Origin: Alentia gelatinosa
Taxonomy: Eukaryota; Annelida; Polychaeta; Phyllodocida; Polynoidae
NCBI GenBank assembly: GCA_950022655.1
Contig: OX465584.1
Location: forward strand, 53,116,723-53,180,722
DNA length: 64,000 bases
Direction: 5' to 3'
Under the pieces are notes generated by a model. The model saw only the letters and a program-made list of their open reading frames with translations. It had not been told where the DNA came from and did not search any database. Positions 31,566 to 43,769 of this stretch are shown in pieces; the stretch's first letter is position 1, and every line of letters starts with the position of its first letter. The translations under genes were made by a program, and so were the position numbers.

Positions 31566-32660
31566 CCACAGACTGACTGCCCAGAGACTGACTGCCCAGA
31601 GACTGACTGCCCAGAGACTGCCTGCCCATAGACTGACTGCCCAGAGACTGACTGCCCAGAGACTGACTGCCCAGAGACTGACTGCCCAGAGACTGACTGC
31701 CCAAAAACTGACTGCCCAGAGACTGACTGCCCAGAGACTGACTGCCCAGAGACTGACTGCCCAGGAACGGACTGCCCACAAACTGACTGCCCAGAGACTT
31801 ACAGAGCATAGACTGACTACCCACAGAGTGACTGCCCAGAGACTGACTGCCCAGAGACTGCCTACCAAGAAACTGACTGCCCAGAGACTGCCTACCAAGA
31901 GACTGGCTGCCCATCTACTAACTACCTACAGACTGACTGCCCACAGACTGATGGTCTGCAAACTGACTGCCCACAAACTGACAGCAAACAGACTGACTGC
32001 TCGCAGACTGACTGCCCGCAGACTGACTGCCCACAGACTGACTGTCCACAGACTTACTGCTCGCAGACTGACTGCCCATCGAGACTACCCATCGAATGCA
32101 CATCTATTGAACGCCCATCACTGAATGCCCATAGACAGAAGGGCCAAAGACTGATAGCCCATAGACTCAAGGCCCATAGACTGAATGACCACAGACTGAA
32201 TACCCACAGACTTATGCCACATACTCAAGGCCAATAGACTGAATGCCCACAGATTAAGGCCATAGACTGAAGGTGGATATGCTGAATGCCGACAGACTTA
32301 AGGTCATAGACTGAAGGCCCACAGACTGAATGCCCACAGATTAAGGCCATAGACTGAAGGCCCATATGCTGAATGCCGACAGACTTAAGGCCATAGACTC
32401 AAGCCCCTTAGACTGAAAGCCCACAGTCTTAAGGCCATAGACTGAATGCCCATATACTGAATGCCCACAACTTTTTTTATTATTTTTTTATTCTCTTTAT
32501 TGTATCTCTCGAAATGTCGAGTTTTTCTGATACAACCACAGACTTAAGGCCATAGACTGAAGGACCATAGACTGGATGCCCACAGACTTAATGCCACAGA
32601 CTCAAGGCCCATAGTCTGAATGACCAAAGACTTAATGCCATAGACTGGCTGCCCATAGAC
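31566..32660. repeat. 15-bp minisatellite (AGACTGACTGCCCAG)n
   Basis: Regular 15-bp units to about 32080 (with CCCAGAGACTGACTG the commonest form), then degenerate units such as GCCCATAGACTGAA to 32660. Because 15 is divisible by three, long frames open on both strands as artefacts. Confidence 0.95.
32467..32540 (-). mobile_element. Retroposon 3' fragment inside the minisatellite
   Basis: A T-rich segment starts CTTTTTTTATTATTTTTTTA, then TTCTCTTTATTGTATCTC; on the minus strand it reads ACAATAAAGAGAATAAAAA. ACAAC occurs on both sides, a possible 5-bp target duplication. Confidence 0.55.
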
Positions 32661-33960
32661 TGATGGCTGGGGTTAGAAAGATCAGCCCCTACCTCAAACC
32701 ACACCATCCCAGCTCCGTGAGCGATAAAGAGCCACACGTCCACGGCTCTGAGAGGCCGTGGTCTGTGTTAGAGAGGAGGGGAGTTGAAAAACGCCGTGCG
32801 AGAACAGAAAGCCGCCCTCTCTCTCGTATACATCCATGGACTATACTCGATATCATTAGAGGACCTTATAATCAGTGTCAGAAACAGAATGGGGAAAAGC
32901 AGGTCAACTACAAGAGTATTCGTGAACTGGAAACGACGAAAAGTGCATCTGGTTTTGTAAAGAAGAAGCCTGCGTAGTTTCGGTGTGGTATCAATGATGA
33001 ACAAGTAATATATCATTTTGAAAAACACCATTTTATCGATATTTGTTAGTATATATTTCTTTGACAAAAGGGGGCGTATTTTGATTCAAATTTAATCTGG
33101 TCAAATCCTGGAATGCGAGTAATTTCTCCTGCGCTATGCGGTGAACGTTATGCTTTATATGTTTTATATCATATTTGAAGCCAGATTTTCTCGTGTTCCT
33201 GTACAATAAACGGAGATACCAAGAATCCATGAAACAAGGGTGTTTGAAAAAAGTATTTCCAGAACCCTCATGTGCCTCTTATCTTGTATGAGGGGGTCCC
33301 AGCTGATGCAGGGAAAGTGTTGAGTAAATGCAGTGGTGCAAGGGCAAACAGAGAAAAGAAAAAGTTCTATGAAGAGGAATGATATTGATGAAAGGCAGGT
33401 AGAGTTATAGTGTAGTAGCTGGATGAGGCCTGGTGGTTGATTAGAGGGGCTGATACCAGGGGGCGCTCTAAAGCTTAAGAAGATAGAAATGTGGAGGTTT
33501 AGCGGACATAGCTATTCTCAGACGGACACCGCCATTTGTCCTCGACACACTCCCCAAACAGATCATTTGTGCCACTTGGGCTTTGCATACGATCAGCGGC
33601 TGAAGTACTTTTCTGCTTGGAGAGTGCACGCATTTAACTCCCTCACTCTTCAAACAGATCCATCATACCGCTTGGGCTTTGCATACGACCACCGGCTTAG
33701 CTTCTTTTCTGCTTGGAGAGTGCCCGCACTTAAACTATCTCACTCTCCCTACTCCGATTCCATTCAGATACAATTACCATGTCTTCATATGTTACAATTC
33801 TTCCGTGGTCTCCATGTACCTCTGCCTTAAGCGTTGGGAAGAACAAAGCCGACTCGTAACAATTCTATTCGTACACCCTATCCAAATTTTCTCTTAATAC
33901 TGTTCCAGTAAAACAACCTAAAAGAGGCGATATGTGAGCAATTTTCTAACCTTTGTTATT
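32660..33960. other. No proven gene; small tandem duplication
   Basis: A 104-codon plus frame (32663-32977) and its minus overlap have no recognisable domain. At 33559-33752 two units of about 97 bp share CTTGGGCTTTGCATACGA and TTTTCTGCTTGGAGAGTGC. Confidence 0.4.
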
Positions 33961-33963
33961 TTT

Positions 33964-34085
33964 GGGTTTTTTTTAACACTTTTATTCGGGTAATAAATTT
34001 ACAATCTTCCTGGCTCGGCTGTGCCGTTCTTTCGCCAGGTCCCGCTGAATTCTTATGTAATGTACAGTTTCTTACACACAACATG
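33964..34085 (-). mobile_element. LINE/retroposon 3' end
   Basis: The minus strand reads CCTGGCGAAAGAACGGCAC, then TTTATTACCCGAATAAAAGT and an A run. The AATAAA signal beside a homopolymer supports a retroposed 3' end. Confidence 0.5.
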
Positions 34086-34233
34086 GTATTTTGGGTATGG
34101 ATGTTGAACAACATTATTATATTCACCATTACACCAACAGATAGCTCTTAGCATGGGTACAACCAACAGTAGATACAATAATTTCTGGTATTTTATTATA
34201 CGCATGGGGGGTCTGAGCCACTAGCTGCTTATA

Positions 34234-34458
34234 TTATCCTACCCCTAATAAAAAACGCCATAGACTTAACATAGGGAAATTTTATGTGGCAGGCCGTGAC
34301 ATAAAGTGTTTTTTATGCCACTAGAGTAATGACAGTATTGTCCAATCAGAGAGCAGGATGTCAGCTACTATGAAAAAAAGTTCTGTTGGTCATTGACTCA
34401 ATATTTATCTATTAGTACCGTACCCGGTAATACAAAAGCATAGACGAGGTAGGATAAA
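34234..34458 (+). repeat. Module (TTATCCTACCCC type), 225 bp
   Basis: Begins TTATCCTACCCCTAATAAAA and ends GAGGTAGGATAAAT. Contains GTCCAATCAG. It corresponds in inverted orientation to 52503-52717, with the same adjoining palindrome. Confidence 0.75.
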
Positions 34459-34461
34459 TAC

Positions 34462-34608
34462 GAAACTGAACTCGAGTTAGACTTGTCAGAGTCTATGCCA
34501 CTCTGGTCAGGTCTGTTCCTCACTACGCTCAGCTAACGCTTCGCGTAGTAATACACGACCTTCCCGTCGTGGCATAAACACTGACAAGTCTAACTCTCGT
34601 TCAGTTTC
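34462..34608. repeat. Palindrome, AGTTAGACTTGTCA stem
   Basis: GAAACTGAACTCGAGTTAGAC pairs with GTCTAACTCTCGTTCAGTTTC, followed inward by TTGTCAG / CTGACAA and TATGCCAC / GTGGCATA. The apex CTACGCTCAGCTAACGCTTCG is a variant of the shared motif. Confidence 0.85.
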
Positions 34609-35075
34609 TACTAAGTCTTTAATAGGTTAATATTGACATCTAGAAAGTAGTAAATCTATAGTATATTAGTTACAAGAGTACAGGTAGCAACACCTGAGTA
34701 CTTAATAACTTAGGTGTCTAACGTTTTGACCGTGAATAATATGGTTTTTAGGTAAAAGAAAAAGAAAATAGGAAAAAGGAGACATAAACATAGACAAAGA
34801 GAAGACATAAATGGTTATACTACTGTGTGGAAGGAGTTAACGATAAACGGTTAGTAAAAGGTGGTAGGTATGGAGCCTGGCCGGGATGTGGTGTGAGATG
34901 GGGTGTGTGTAGGGGTGTGTAGGGGGTGTGTAAGCAGCGAGGTACCACCGCCACCTGGCGAGTACTCGGTGACCCACGCGCGTAAAACATGACCCCAACA
35001 TGGCCAATTGAACCTAGGAGCAGCTCCTACAACTATTCACGAGAAACACGAAAGAAAATCCGAGCTATATCATGT

Positions 35076-35254
35076 TTTATTACCCACCGAATACGGAGTC
35101 CCCATACTAAACCTATGGAGCCTACGGTTTTTTCGGCCACCTGACGGGCATTATAGGAACTAAATCATACAAACAAAGCACGGCGCTAGGGGTAATTTCT
35201 AATTATATGACAAGATTTATTTTCCTATTAATTACTCGAAAGGTGAGTAATAAA
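35076..35254. repeat. Module (TTATTACCCACC type)
   Basis: Begins TTTTATTACCCACCGAATAC and ends GGTGAGTAATAAAT. CGGAGTCCCCATACTAAACC is shared in form with 543-745. Confidence 0.65.
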
Positions 35255-35260
35255 TACAAC

Positions 35261-35370
35261 ATTACCATGATTTCAATCTGTATGGCCGTATTCTCCTTGT
35301 AGTTGACACTACGTCATATTACGCGTCAACTACGCGGAGAATACGGCCACTGGGATCGAAATCATGGTAA
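35261..35370. repeat. Palindrome, GGCCGTATTCTCC stem
   Basis: TACCATGATTTCAATC pairs with GATCGAAATCATGGTA, and GGCCGTATTCTCC with GGAGAATACGGCC, and GTAGTTGAC with GTCAACTAC. The apex is shortened to ACTACGTCATATTACGC; the CTCG motif is missing. Confidence 0.85.
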
Positions 35371-35378
35371 CATTGTGT

Positions 35379-35512
35379 ATTTATCCTACCCCTAATAAAA
35401 AACGCCATAGGCTTAACATGGGATTTGTTTATGCCACGGGTGTGATATAAAGTGTTGTTTATGTCACTACTCTCTAATATTAAAAATAATCGTGGAAAAG
35501 GGGTAGGATAAA
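35379..35512 (+). repeat. Module (TTTATCCTACCCC type)
   Basis: Begins TTTATCCTACCCCTAATAAA and ends AAAGGGGTAGGATAAA. Contains CGCCATAGGCTTAACATGGG. A decayed palindrome follows at about 35526-35605. Confidence 0.75.
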
Positions 35513-35854
35513 GTCTAGACGCAACTTGTTTAAGTTGGAATTTATTTATGTCTCGTATTTTGTTGGCTCCGTAATCTCAGGAGTCTTCGACTTGAAATAG
35601 TAGTCGGCATAAAATCGTCTGCATAATCGTCCGGTGGTGCCAAATTGAGCAATCTCACCTAATGAGACAATCTGTAGTCATCACTTGTTTTACGTTTACA
35701 CTAGATGGTGTCTAGCCATTGTCGGCAGGTGGTGCTAAACAATATGTGCACAACGACAATTCACAATTAGATGACCTTGCAAACGTGTTAGTTCTTACTC
35801 TCACCAACAAAGGAAAATGGACTTTCCGAAATCGCTTGAAGGTAATTGACCTTT

Positions 35855-36463
35855 AAGCCCAATGCACATCTGCCAATTCAGGGTTGAACGATTAGTTCCC
35901 AAATTGTATAGGAGTCTGTGAACTTGTTGCAGGCAAATAACTTAACCCTAAAGGTGGTGTTCCACTAGCCCGACGGTAGCCGATTCTGTAGCCAGACAAT
36001 CGCCGATCATTATCGGATGCCCTAGAATTTCTCAAATCTTTGAAAATGGTCATTTACTAAACTATTATTATCAGAATTAAATAAATTCCAATACGTGAGC
36101 TTCCTCTTAAGGGCCCAGGAACAATTGTTCGAGTGAGAAATTGGCCTGGTGGAGCACACGCCAGTGTCGGCCACCTAATCAAAGGCCATTTACCAATGTT
36201 TCGTTGTCGACGACTGGATTTATCAACATGTTTATAAACTTTTGGCGACTGATTTAGGAACATCGCACGGCAACTAGTAGGCGACAAAAGAACATCTCAA
36301 GCTGGGGGTTTCACTATTCGTTGGCTGACCCCTGCCTAGCTGTCCTACATCTACCGACTAGGGCCGACTCCATTAGGATGACACGCCTGAGACAAACTAC
36401 AGTTCCTTTGTCACCCACAAAGGTACATCAGTGTTCCGAAATCATTAGATGTGAATTGGCCTT
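35855..36463. mobile_element. MITE, AAGCCCAATGCCCATC family, copy 2
   Basis: Starts AAGCCCAATGCACATCTGCC and ends AGATGTGAATTGGCCTT. The interior includes CGACTGGATTTATCAACATG and CCTGCCTAGCTGTCCTACATC, the latter inverted relative to 4119. Confidence 0.6.
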
Positions 36464-36474
36464 TAGACAGTGGC

Positions 36475-37080
36475 CATGTACTTTCCCTAAGAATCCCGCG
36501 AGTGTACCCCAGGCAAACCTCCCCCCTGCCGCGCCAGTGGTTGTTAAGTACCCTTTGGGTGTTTGTGTTTGTGTTTGTTTAAACACGTCTCATCATGGCC
36601 ACTTTAACCCTCACCCTTCCCTCGACGGACATCAAACCCTGTCAGTCTCCCTCCCTTCTCTCCTGCTCTCCTGTACAATATCGGTCACCAACCCTCCTGA
36701 CACCAAACCACTGCGTACCCTACCCCAGCCTCCCTTCCTGCCCTGCCTTTATTTATAAACAAGAAAATATCCTTGGCTGTGCGCCCTAAACCAGCTCCCC
36801 ATACCCCATTACCTTTATAAAACACCACACTTGTTCGTCTGCATCGCTCCTACATTCCGCTGGCGCAGACGACTTTTCTCCGCCTCTTCCCCGTCTTTTA
36901 AATGCCCGCGGTGCTGCTTCTTGTTGGCCCTGGCGGTTTTAAACCACTTTTTTCCCCTTCTACCCCTCGTTTTCCCCTTCTTTTCTCCGCCAGCCCTGAT
37001 ATTTGCCCCCGGTATATGCTCTCTGTGTGTGCCTTGCCTGCTCTGACCGCTCAGGTGGACTTCCAACAAGTGATATTTTA
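36475..37080. other. Pyrimidine-rich, relatively GC-rich; no gene proven
   Basis: Contains TATA-like TTTATTTATAAAC at about 36748 and CTTTATAAAACACC at about 36812, but no convincing downstream exon. Possible decayed promoter or exon; unresolved. Confidence 0.25.
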
Positions 37081-37084
37081 GTTA

Positions 37085-38600
37085 GCGTTCTCCTGCTGCC
37101 CTCTGGTGGTAGGGTTTCGGTATGGCGTGTTACTTCCGCCTGGGAGAGTTCACCGTTCCTATTTACCACATTGCGGCTACCAGCCATGGGGCCGAACCCA
37201 GCCTGCTTACCCTCTTTATTCAATCACAGCTCTTCAAGTAGTATATCTCAAACAAGGTGGCTACATTTATACCTACCCTCTTTATTCAATCACAGCTCTT
37301 CAAGTAGTATATCTCAAACAAGGTGGCTATATCAAAATGTAGCATTTTGGTATGGCATATTACTTCTGCCTGGGAAAGTTCGACTTTCCTATATACCATA
37401 TTGCGGCTAACAGCCATGGGGCCGAACCCAGCTTGCCTGCTCTCTTTATTCAATCACAGCTCTTCAAGTAGTATATCTCAAACAAGGTGGCTACATTTAT
37501 ACCTACCCTCTTTATTCAATCCCAGCTCTTAAAGTACTATATCTCAAACAATATAGCTAGATCAAAATATAGGATTTGGGTATGGCTTGGGATTTCTACC
37601 CAGGAGAGTTCACCGTTCCTATTTACCACATTGCGGCTACCAGCCATGGGGCCGAACCCAGCCTGCTTACCCTCTTTATTCAATCACAGCTCTTCAAGTA
37701 GTATATCTCAAACAAGGTGGCTACATTTATACCTACCCTCTTTATTCAATCACAGCTCTTCAAGTAGTATATCTCAAACAAGGTGGCTATATCAAAATGT
37801 AGCATTTTGGTATGGCATATTACTTCTGCCTGGGAAAGTTCGACTTTCCTATATACCATATTGCGGCTAACAGCCATGGGGCCGAACCCAGCTTGCCTGC
37901 TCTCTTTATTCAATCACAGCTCTTCAAGTAGTATATCTCAAACAAGGTGGCTACATTTATACCTACCCTCTTTATTCAATCCCAGCTCTTAAAGTACTAT
38001 ATCTCAAACAATATAGCTAGATCAAAATATAGGATTTGGGTATGGCTTGGGATTTCTACCCAGGAGAGTTCACCGTTCCTATTTACCACATTACGGCTAC
38101 CAGCCATGGGGCCGAACCCAGCCTGCCTACCCTCTTTATTCAATCACAGCTCTTCAAGTAGTATATCTCAAACAAGGTGGCTATATTTATATGAAAATGT
38201 AGCATTTTGGTATGGCATATTACTTCTGCCTAGGAAAGTTCGACTTTCCTATATACCATATTACGGCTATCAGCCGTGGGGCTGAACCCAGCCTGCTTAC
38301 CCTCTTTATTCAGTCACAGCTCTTCAAGTATATCTCAAACAATAAAGCTATATTTATATCAAAATGTAGCATTTCTGGTATGGCATGTTACTTCCACCTG
38401 GGAGAGTTCACCGTTCCTATATACCATATTGCGGCTAACAGCCATGGGGCCGAACCCAGCCTGCTTGCTCTCTTTATTCAGCCACAACTCTAAAAGTAGT
38501 ATCTCAAACAATATAGCTACATTTATATCAAAATGTAGCATTTCTGGTATGGCGTGTTACTTCCACAGCTTTTCAAGTAGTATATTTTGAACAATGTACT
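37085..38600. repeat. Satellite with a perfect 460-bp higher-order unit
   Basis: Monomers of about 150-200 bp contain CCATGGGGCCGAACCCAGC, CTCTTTATTCAATCACAGCTC and AGTAGTATATCTCAAACAA. A 460-bp higher-order unit at 37146-37605 is repeated at 37606-38065 with no difference that I could see. A partial third starts at 38066 with slight changes. Diverged monomers follow. Confidence 0.95.
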
Positions 38601-38900
38601 CCTATCTATATAAAAATTGTAGGGTTTTAGTGCGGTATCTACTTCTTTCTGGAAGAGCCCACCTTCTTATATACCACAATATGACGACAAGCCATGGGAC
38701 AAAACCCAGCATGCATGTCATCTTCATTAAACTACAGATATTCAAATAGTATATCTCAAACAATATAGCTACATTTATATCAAAATATAGGGTTTTGGTA
38801 TGGCGTGTAACTTCCACCCAGGAGAGTCTACCGTTTCTATATACCGTAATGTGGCTACCAGCCATGGAACCGAACCAAACATGCCCATCCTCTTCATATC
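38600..38900. repeat. Diverged monomers of the 37-kb satellite
   Basis: Still shows AGCCATGG(G/A)AC(A/C)(G/A)AACC and TAGTATATCTCAAACAATAT, at lower similarity than the core. Confidence 0.7.
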
Positions 38901-39281
38901 TAAGTATGAAAAGTGGTGCCTCAATCAATGGATCTACCTTTATAGCAGACTGTTTGGGCTTCGAGTAGTATCTTTGAAACCAGAAGCTGGTGGCATATCC
39001 AATACTGGAGAGAATGCAGTCACCAACACAAAACATTGCATAAAATATACTTATTACATTGAAACTCCTAGATGACAAACCAATTATCCATAGCCATGTC
39101 TCACGCTAAACCTAGGGTCATTATTCCTTGTGTTGTTGTGTAGTGATTTAGGCCCAAAGAATATGTTGGACCAAATAGTACAGCTTTATTTGTCTTTGGG
39201 AATACTATCTGATACTTTATGGAAAAGGTTGTTGCCGACTATGAAGGTATTCTTCCTTATCGTGATATTTCCGCTCTTTCA

Positions 39282-39282
39282 T

Positions 39283-39341
<59 letters not shown>

Positions 39342-39343
39342 CT
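39282..39343 (+). repeat. (AAC)n microsatellite
   Basis: About 20 uninterrupted trinucleotide units. It reads as polyasparagine in one frame by chance. Confidence 0.98.
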
Positions 39344-39344
39344 T

Positions 39345-42300
39345 AGAAGGAACCATGGCCCTAAATAATGGTGAAGTGGTGCAATATTGCAGCATGATTT
39401 TTGAGACTTGTTTCCAAATACCGATATTTGATCGGAAGCCCTATGAAATCATTTGGTGATTCCCCATCTATTTATTGATGCCCGGTTTACCCCTACCAAT
39501 TTTGACATTTTGATTTTATAATCTGGTATTGCCAACCGATTATCAGATGTTCCTGATAAAATATAGTGGGTGTCAACAAAAAATATTCAAAATTCCACAC
39601 CTGCTTGATGTTTTAATCACCCCGTAATTGCATGATCTGGTACCACTGACCGATTATTTAGGCTAGTGAGGAAATCAAACCAGGTTGAAATAGTCGGTGA
39701 TGGAATGCAAATTTAAAGGAATACTCCGTCGATGCAGATAAAATGCATAATCACTTGTCAAGTGTAAGTGATCAACGACTTGCAGTGCCACTGGTTGTCA
39801 GTATTGATATTTTCTCGGGGAGCACCACCGACCGACGTACCCCTCCCGATATTTTATCAGTGCATTTTCCGTGGGCAAATGTAAACTGGGCCTCTGAATC
39901 TCACCTAAACCTACTAGAGGAGGCCAGGCTATGCGCATAGCGTACATATGATGTGAATTACCAGCAGGGATAGGCTTCCATATACCTGAGGTTAGTTTCA
40001 TTCCAACCCCTCTAGACTGGTTCCCTGTCCCTATAAAAGATGGAGACTGGTAACGCCCAGCTATAAGCGACTTTGAATTTTCGCTGGTTCCCTGGTCTAA
40101 CCTCACTTTCACTCTCCAAGCAGGATCTCTGCTATAAGAGTGCCTTTCTCCCTCACGATGTTTCCCAAATAACTATTTCTACTTGTTTATAATAAAGGAT
40201 ATAAAAATGAAGTAATGGCAGCCTTTCAAAACATAGGAGATAATTTAATAGAATGTTTCTCTAATAAACCGGCCTTGTACTAGCTAAACACTGTAACCCA
40301 TGATGCCCCAGAAAGATGGTGGCGTTATCCATAGTGCACCAAAAACAGGAAGGCGTTACCTGGTCTATAGTGTGAGTAAGCACATAGGCCAGGCTTCCAG
40401 GCTACCACCACTCCTCCCTCCTTGCTCCTTCGCTAATCATAACTAGACTATTTGGGTTTCTACTTCCCCTGCAATTTTCTGCTGATCACCAAGTCTATTT
40501 TGCATTTCCTTCTAAATGCCCACCAATCATGTGGTGCACTGAGAAATCAGTCGTACTGTGGTGGTACATGAGATTTAGCCCTGGCGCAGAATTGTCGAAT
40601 AACCAGACTGTTTCCACCTGACGTCTGAATAGGGCCAGGAACACTGTGCCACGTAGCGGTTCACTTCTGGTCACCGATGATATGTGCCCAGGTATAAGTG
40701 ATGGGTGAGGTGATTAGTCAGGTGCTGCTAGATTGCATAACTTGGGGATGAATAGTCGTCAGCCTCACAGTTGTATCTCCGTTTCAACCTATTACGATTA
40801 TTTGACTGCCAAATGGGCAAATAGTCTTTGCTTAATGCAGAAAGATTACCTAAAAACACTTAGAAAACCTTATATAACAGCTGGTGACTGATAATCACAA
40901 CACATAGCTGTGCAAAAACACAGTAGTAAGCCTGGTTATAGTGGACCTCTCTTTATCTCTGTGAAAACAGAGACAATTGTAAGCTATCTAGTTTAGACCA
41001 CCCAAACTCATTGTTACAATACCCTACCTTCTCCCAACATTCATATCTTGTGTAAAACAACAGCCTTGCAGTTACACCTCCACTTATTGTCACACCAAAA
41101 TTCCCCTGTAAATTTTAAACTTGTTTAAATTCAAAATCTCATCGGACTGTGCACCTTGTCAGAGGTAATTTTAGCTAAATATTGCAGAAGATAGAACTTG
41201 TCTCAGGGAAATGGAACATATCACTCAAAATTGGTGTAGTCCCCCAAATGTATCCAAAAATCGTTAATAAAGAATGAGGGAAATTGTTTTGATATCCAGG
41301 AGTGTGCTCATAAGCCTTTTATCATATTCCTATGAGGGCCTCATCAGGAGTGGGCTCATAAGCCTTTTATCATATTCCTAAATAAATCATTGAACACCAT
41401 TGGCGAACATATATGCTTGACATAAGCTAGGTTACTTTTGTAAATGTACGAAGTTTGCTAGAGTGCAATAATAAGTTATCGAAAACATTCAGTCATTCTA
41501 ATCATATCATCATTCCTTGTATATGTTTAATATGGATCAACCTAAAGATGGACTTCTTCAAAAATGGATCTATGTTTACTTTCTCGTGCTAATAGAAATT
41601 AAAGAATATTAACTAGAAATAGTAGACAAGCGGACGCAATATTTTAAAATATGTCATACACGGAGCTCAGAAGTGCAAAAATGTGGAACTCTCTCACGGT
41701 AGAATGTCAACAAAGTAAAGACAAAGTAATCTCAAAAAAGCTGATTGATACTATTTTGTAATTATTTCGTATTTGCTGAATGAATCGAATAGGCGCAATA
41801 TAATTAATAAATCCTTAGTTTCATGATAAACAGACGATTTACAGTTATGTGTTGTTCATAGATCATAAGGTAAAAATAAATCACCGAAGACCGACTGAAC
41901 GTAAGATTTTGTAAGATGCCTTATTTATCAATTAATAACTTATTCATTAATGCATTATTCAAGTAGATTCTAGGCTTCTAAAAGTGAGATATCTGAATAT
42001 AGAGCGTTGGCTATTCTAGAGACACCCTAACTTGTTACTTTCATAGATTCTAGATACTCTTTGATGACAAATCTAGCCATCAGTGTCTTTAATCAGGGTC
42101 TAAAGGCAACTACACGCAATTCAATAATTTACGATCGAGATCAGTATTCAGACTGCTCCATAGATTTCACTAATGAAGCTAGATGGTGAACAATGGCCAA
42201 TATCTAATTAAATACAAATGGCGGGTATGAAATCCATCAAGGGAAGTAGGGTGATCCATACAACCTAGGTCATATAACTGCAACTACGTAATCATAATCA

Positions 42301-43035
42301 TTATAGATGGGGCATCCTGTCACCCAGAGTACCTGCATGTGAGCGTGCATGTAACTGAAGCTGGAGCCTGGACAAAGTCTACAGAGAGTTGTAAGAATAG
42401 TGTGGAGATAAATGCATCCAGACGGGAATGAAATAGTCCACTTGATGAAGAGGGAATTCATGCATACTAAGCTATCAATATTGTATTATATACCGAACGT
42501 ACGGTATGGCTGAACGTGTATGAAATACTACCTGCTGCTAGGGGTGCAGTATAGATAATATTCAGGCGCACTGTGCTTGTATAGTAAACCAGCATGTATC
42601 AATGATTTCGTAAGTGAATATAATGACATTTTTCCATATATTTTAGGCATATAAATATAAGTAATATCTAGTTAAAGAGCCTCGACCGGCCATAGCTACG
42701 GTCTCATTAACGACGTTTTCTTTTAATCCTTGACCTTTGGATCACAAATAATATCTTCATAGACTTTTCATGAATGGTATAAATGTTCATCTCTCTGTAT
42801 ATATTACGATCTGACATATACAACATACGTCCGACCTCAATTAGAGTTTGTAGATGAGATGCCATTACCTTATTGTGGACTAAGAACAGTAAACATTGCT
42901 ATATCGTTGAACAAGCTGCTATACTACCCATTTGGGATGCTCCAAGGACCTATGTACAGGCTGGTGCGATTGAGCGTGGCATACGAGGATCCATATCGCA
43001 CGGGAGTGTGGTATGGTAAAATAGATCAGCACCTA
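39345..43035. other. No exon recognised; possible intron of the 43-kb gene
   Basis: 39470-39900 carries family C phrases (CACCGACCGACG, CAACCGATTATCAG). At 41285-41380 the phrase CTCATAAGCCTTTTATCATA occurs twice, 57-60 bp apart. 42485-42740 is the second copy of the repeat at 22540. The rest is AT-rich without support for exons. If the minus-strand gene continues, this would be intron or downstream sequence. Confidence 0.35.
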
Positions 43036-43036
43036 C

Positions 43037-43407
43037 CTGTGCCCTGATGGCAGCCAGCTGAAGATTGGCCACTCGTATCTCATTTCGTTTCCGACATAGA
43101 TCCTCCTGTGTCTCGTACACCTTGGCGTATAAGTGGTTGGCTAAATTTCTGAAAACCAAAAGGAAATGAAACAATGCGATCAGTACAAACTACAGGATGT
43201 TAAAAAAACATACAAACTCACTTTCGACGGGGAGGTCGGTGGTTTGGCGACTTCCACGGGTTCGTTTTTGTCGCGTTTGTCGCGTTTGTGACTACTGCGA
43301 CGTCGCGTGGACTTGTCGCCCTCGCTCGGATTGTTCTGGCGATGTTTCGAAGATGACCCTCGCGCTGACTCTCTCCTCGAGTCTTGTTCTTTATCTTTCT
43401 TTGGCAT
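43037..43407 (-). CDS. Two 5' exons of an unidentified basic/helical protein
   Basis: Exon 1 starts with ATG at 43407. It encodes a disordered, charged N-terminus (MPKKDKEQDSRRES, later RRRSSHKRDKRDKNE, then AKPPTSPSK). A strong donor (AAA before GTGAGT) lies at 43222/43221. However, the donor that keeps the frame is GTATGT at 43213. Exon 2 (about 43037-43148) follows a pyrimidine tract ending TTTTGGTTTTCAG. It encodes LANHLYAKVYETQEDLCRKR, then NEIRVANLQLAAIRAQ, an amphipathic helix or coiled coil, and ends at CAG before GTAGGT. The intron is then about 65 bp, short for an animal. If GTGAGT is used, exon 2 shifts frame, so the first junction is uncertain. No later exons were found and the family is not recognised. 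Confidence 0.6.
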
Positions 43408-43769
43408 TTTTTTGGGTAGTTTCTATCACTCTTCACCTGTCCATGAACGCGTGACTATTCCTTGACACACACAGTCCAACTGTGGGGGGATTGATTATGA
43501 TAAATACGAGAACAAACAAAAACAAACTCGTGGGCTAGAAGAGAAAAAAAAAATTAATAACAAAAGCCTGTAGACGACTACTACTACTTCAAGTTGTCAC
43601 TTCATCAAACTGCGTGGTACTCCAAAATCTCAACACGTCCCATGGCGGATTGGAGGAACAAATCCGGCCCAGTCCTGATTAGATAACATCATATAGTCGC
43701 ACGGTGTACAGTGATACTCTACGGAGCTGCCCCATCCATGTCCCGTGCGGGTCGATATAACCTAATTAC

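Noticed and set aside
31063..32124. 353-codon open frame
   Set aside because: More than half is a translated 15-bp minisatellite, open on both strands because 15 is a multiple of three. The rest has no recognisable domain.
36321..36758. 145-codon frame similar to the one at the end of the window
   Set aside because: The similarity follows from the shared MITE (AAGCCCAATGCCCATC family), not from a protein family.
37003..38590. Several related frames of 69-135 codons
   Set aside because: They repeat every 460 bp because they lie in the satellite. No start context or domain.
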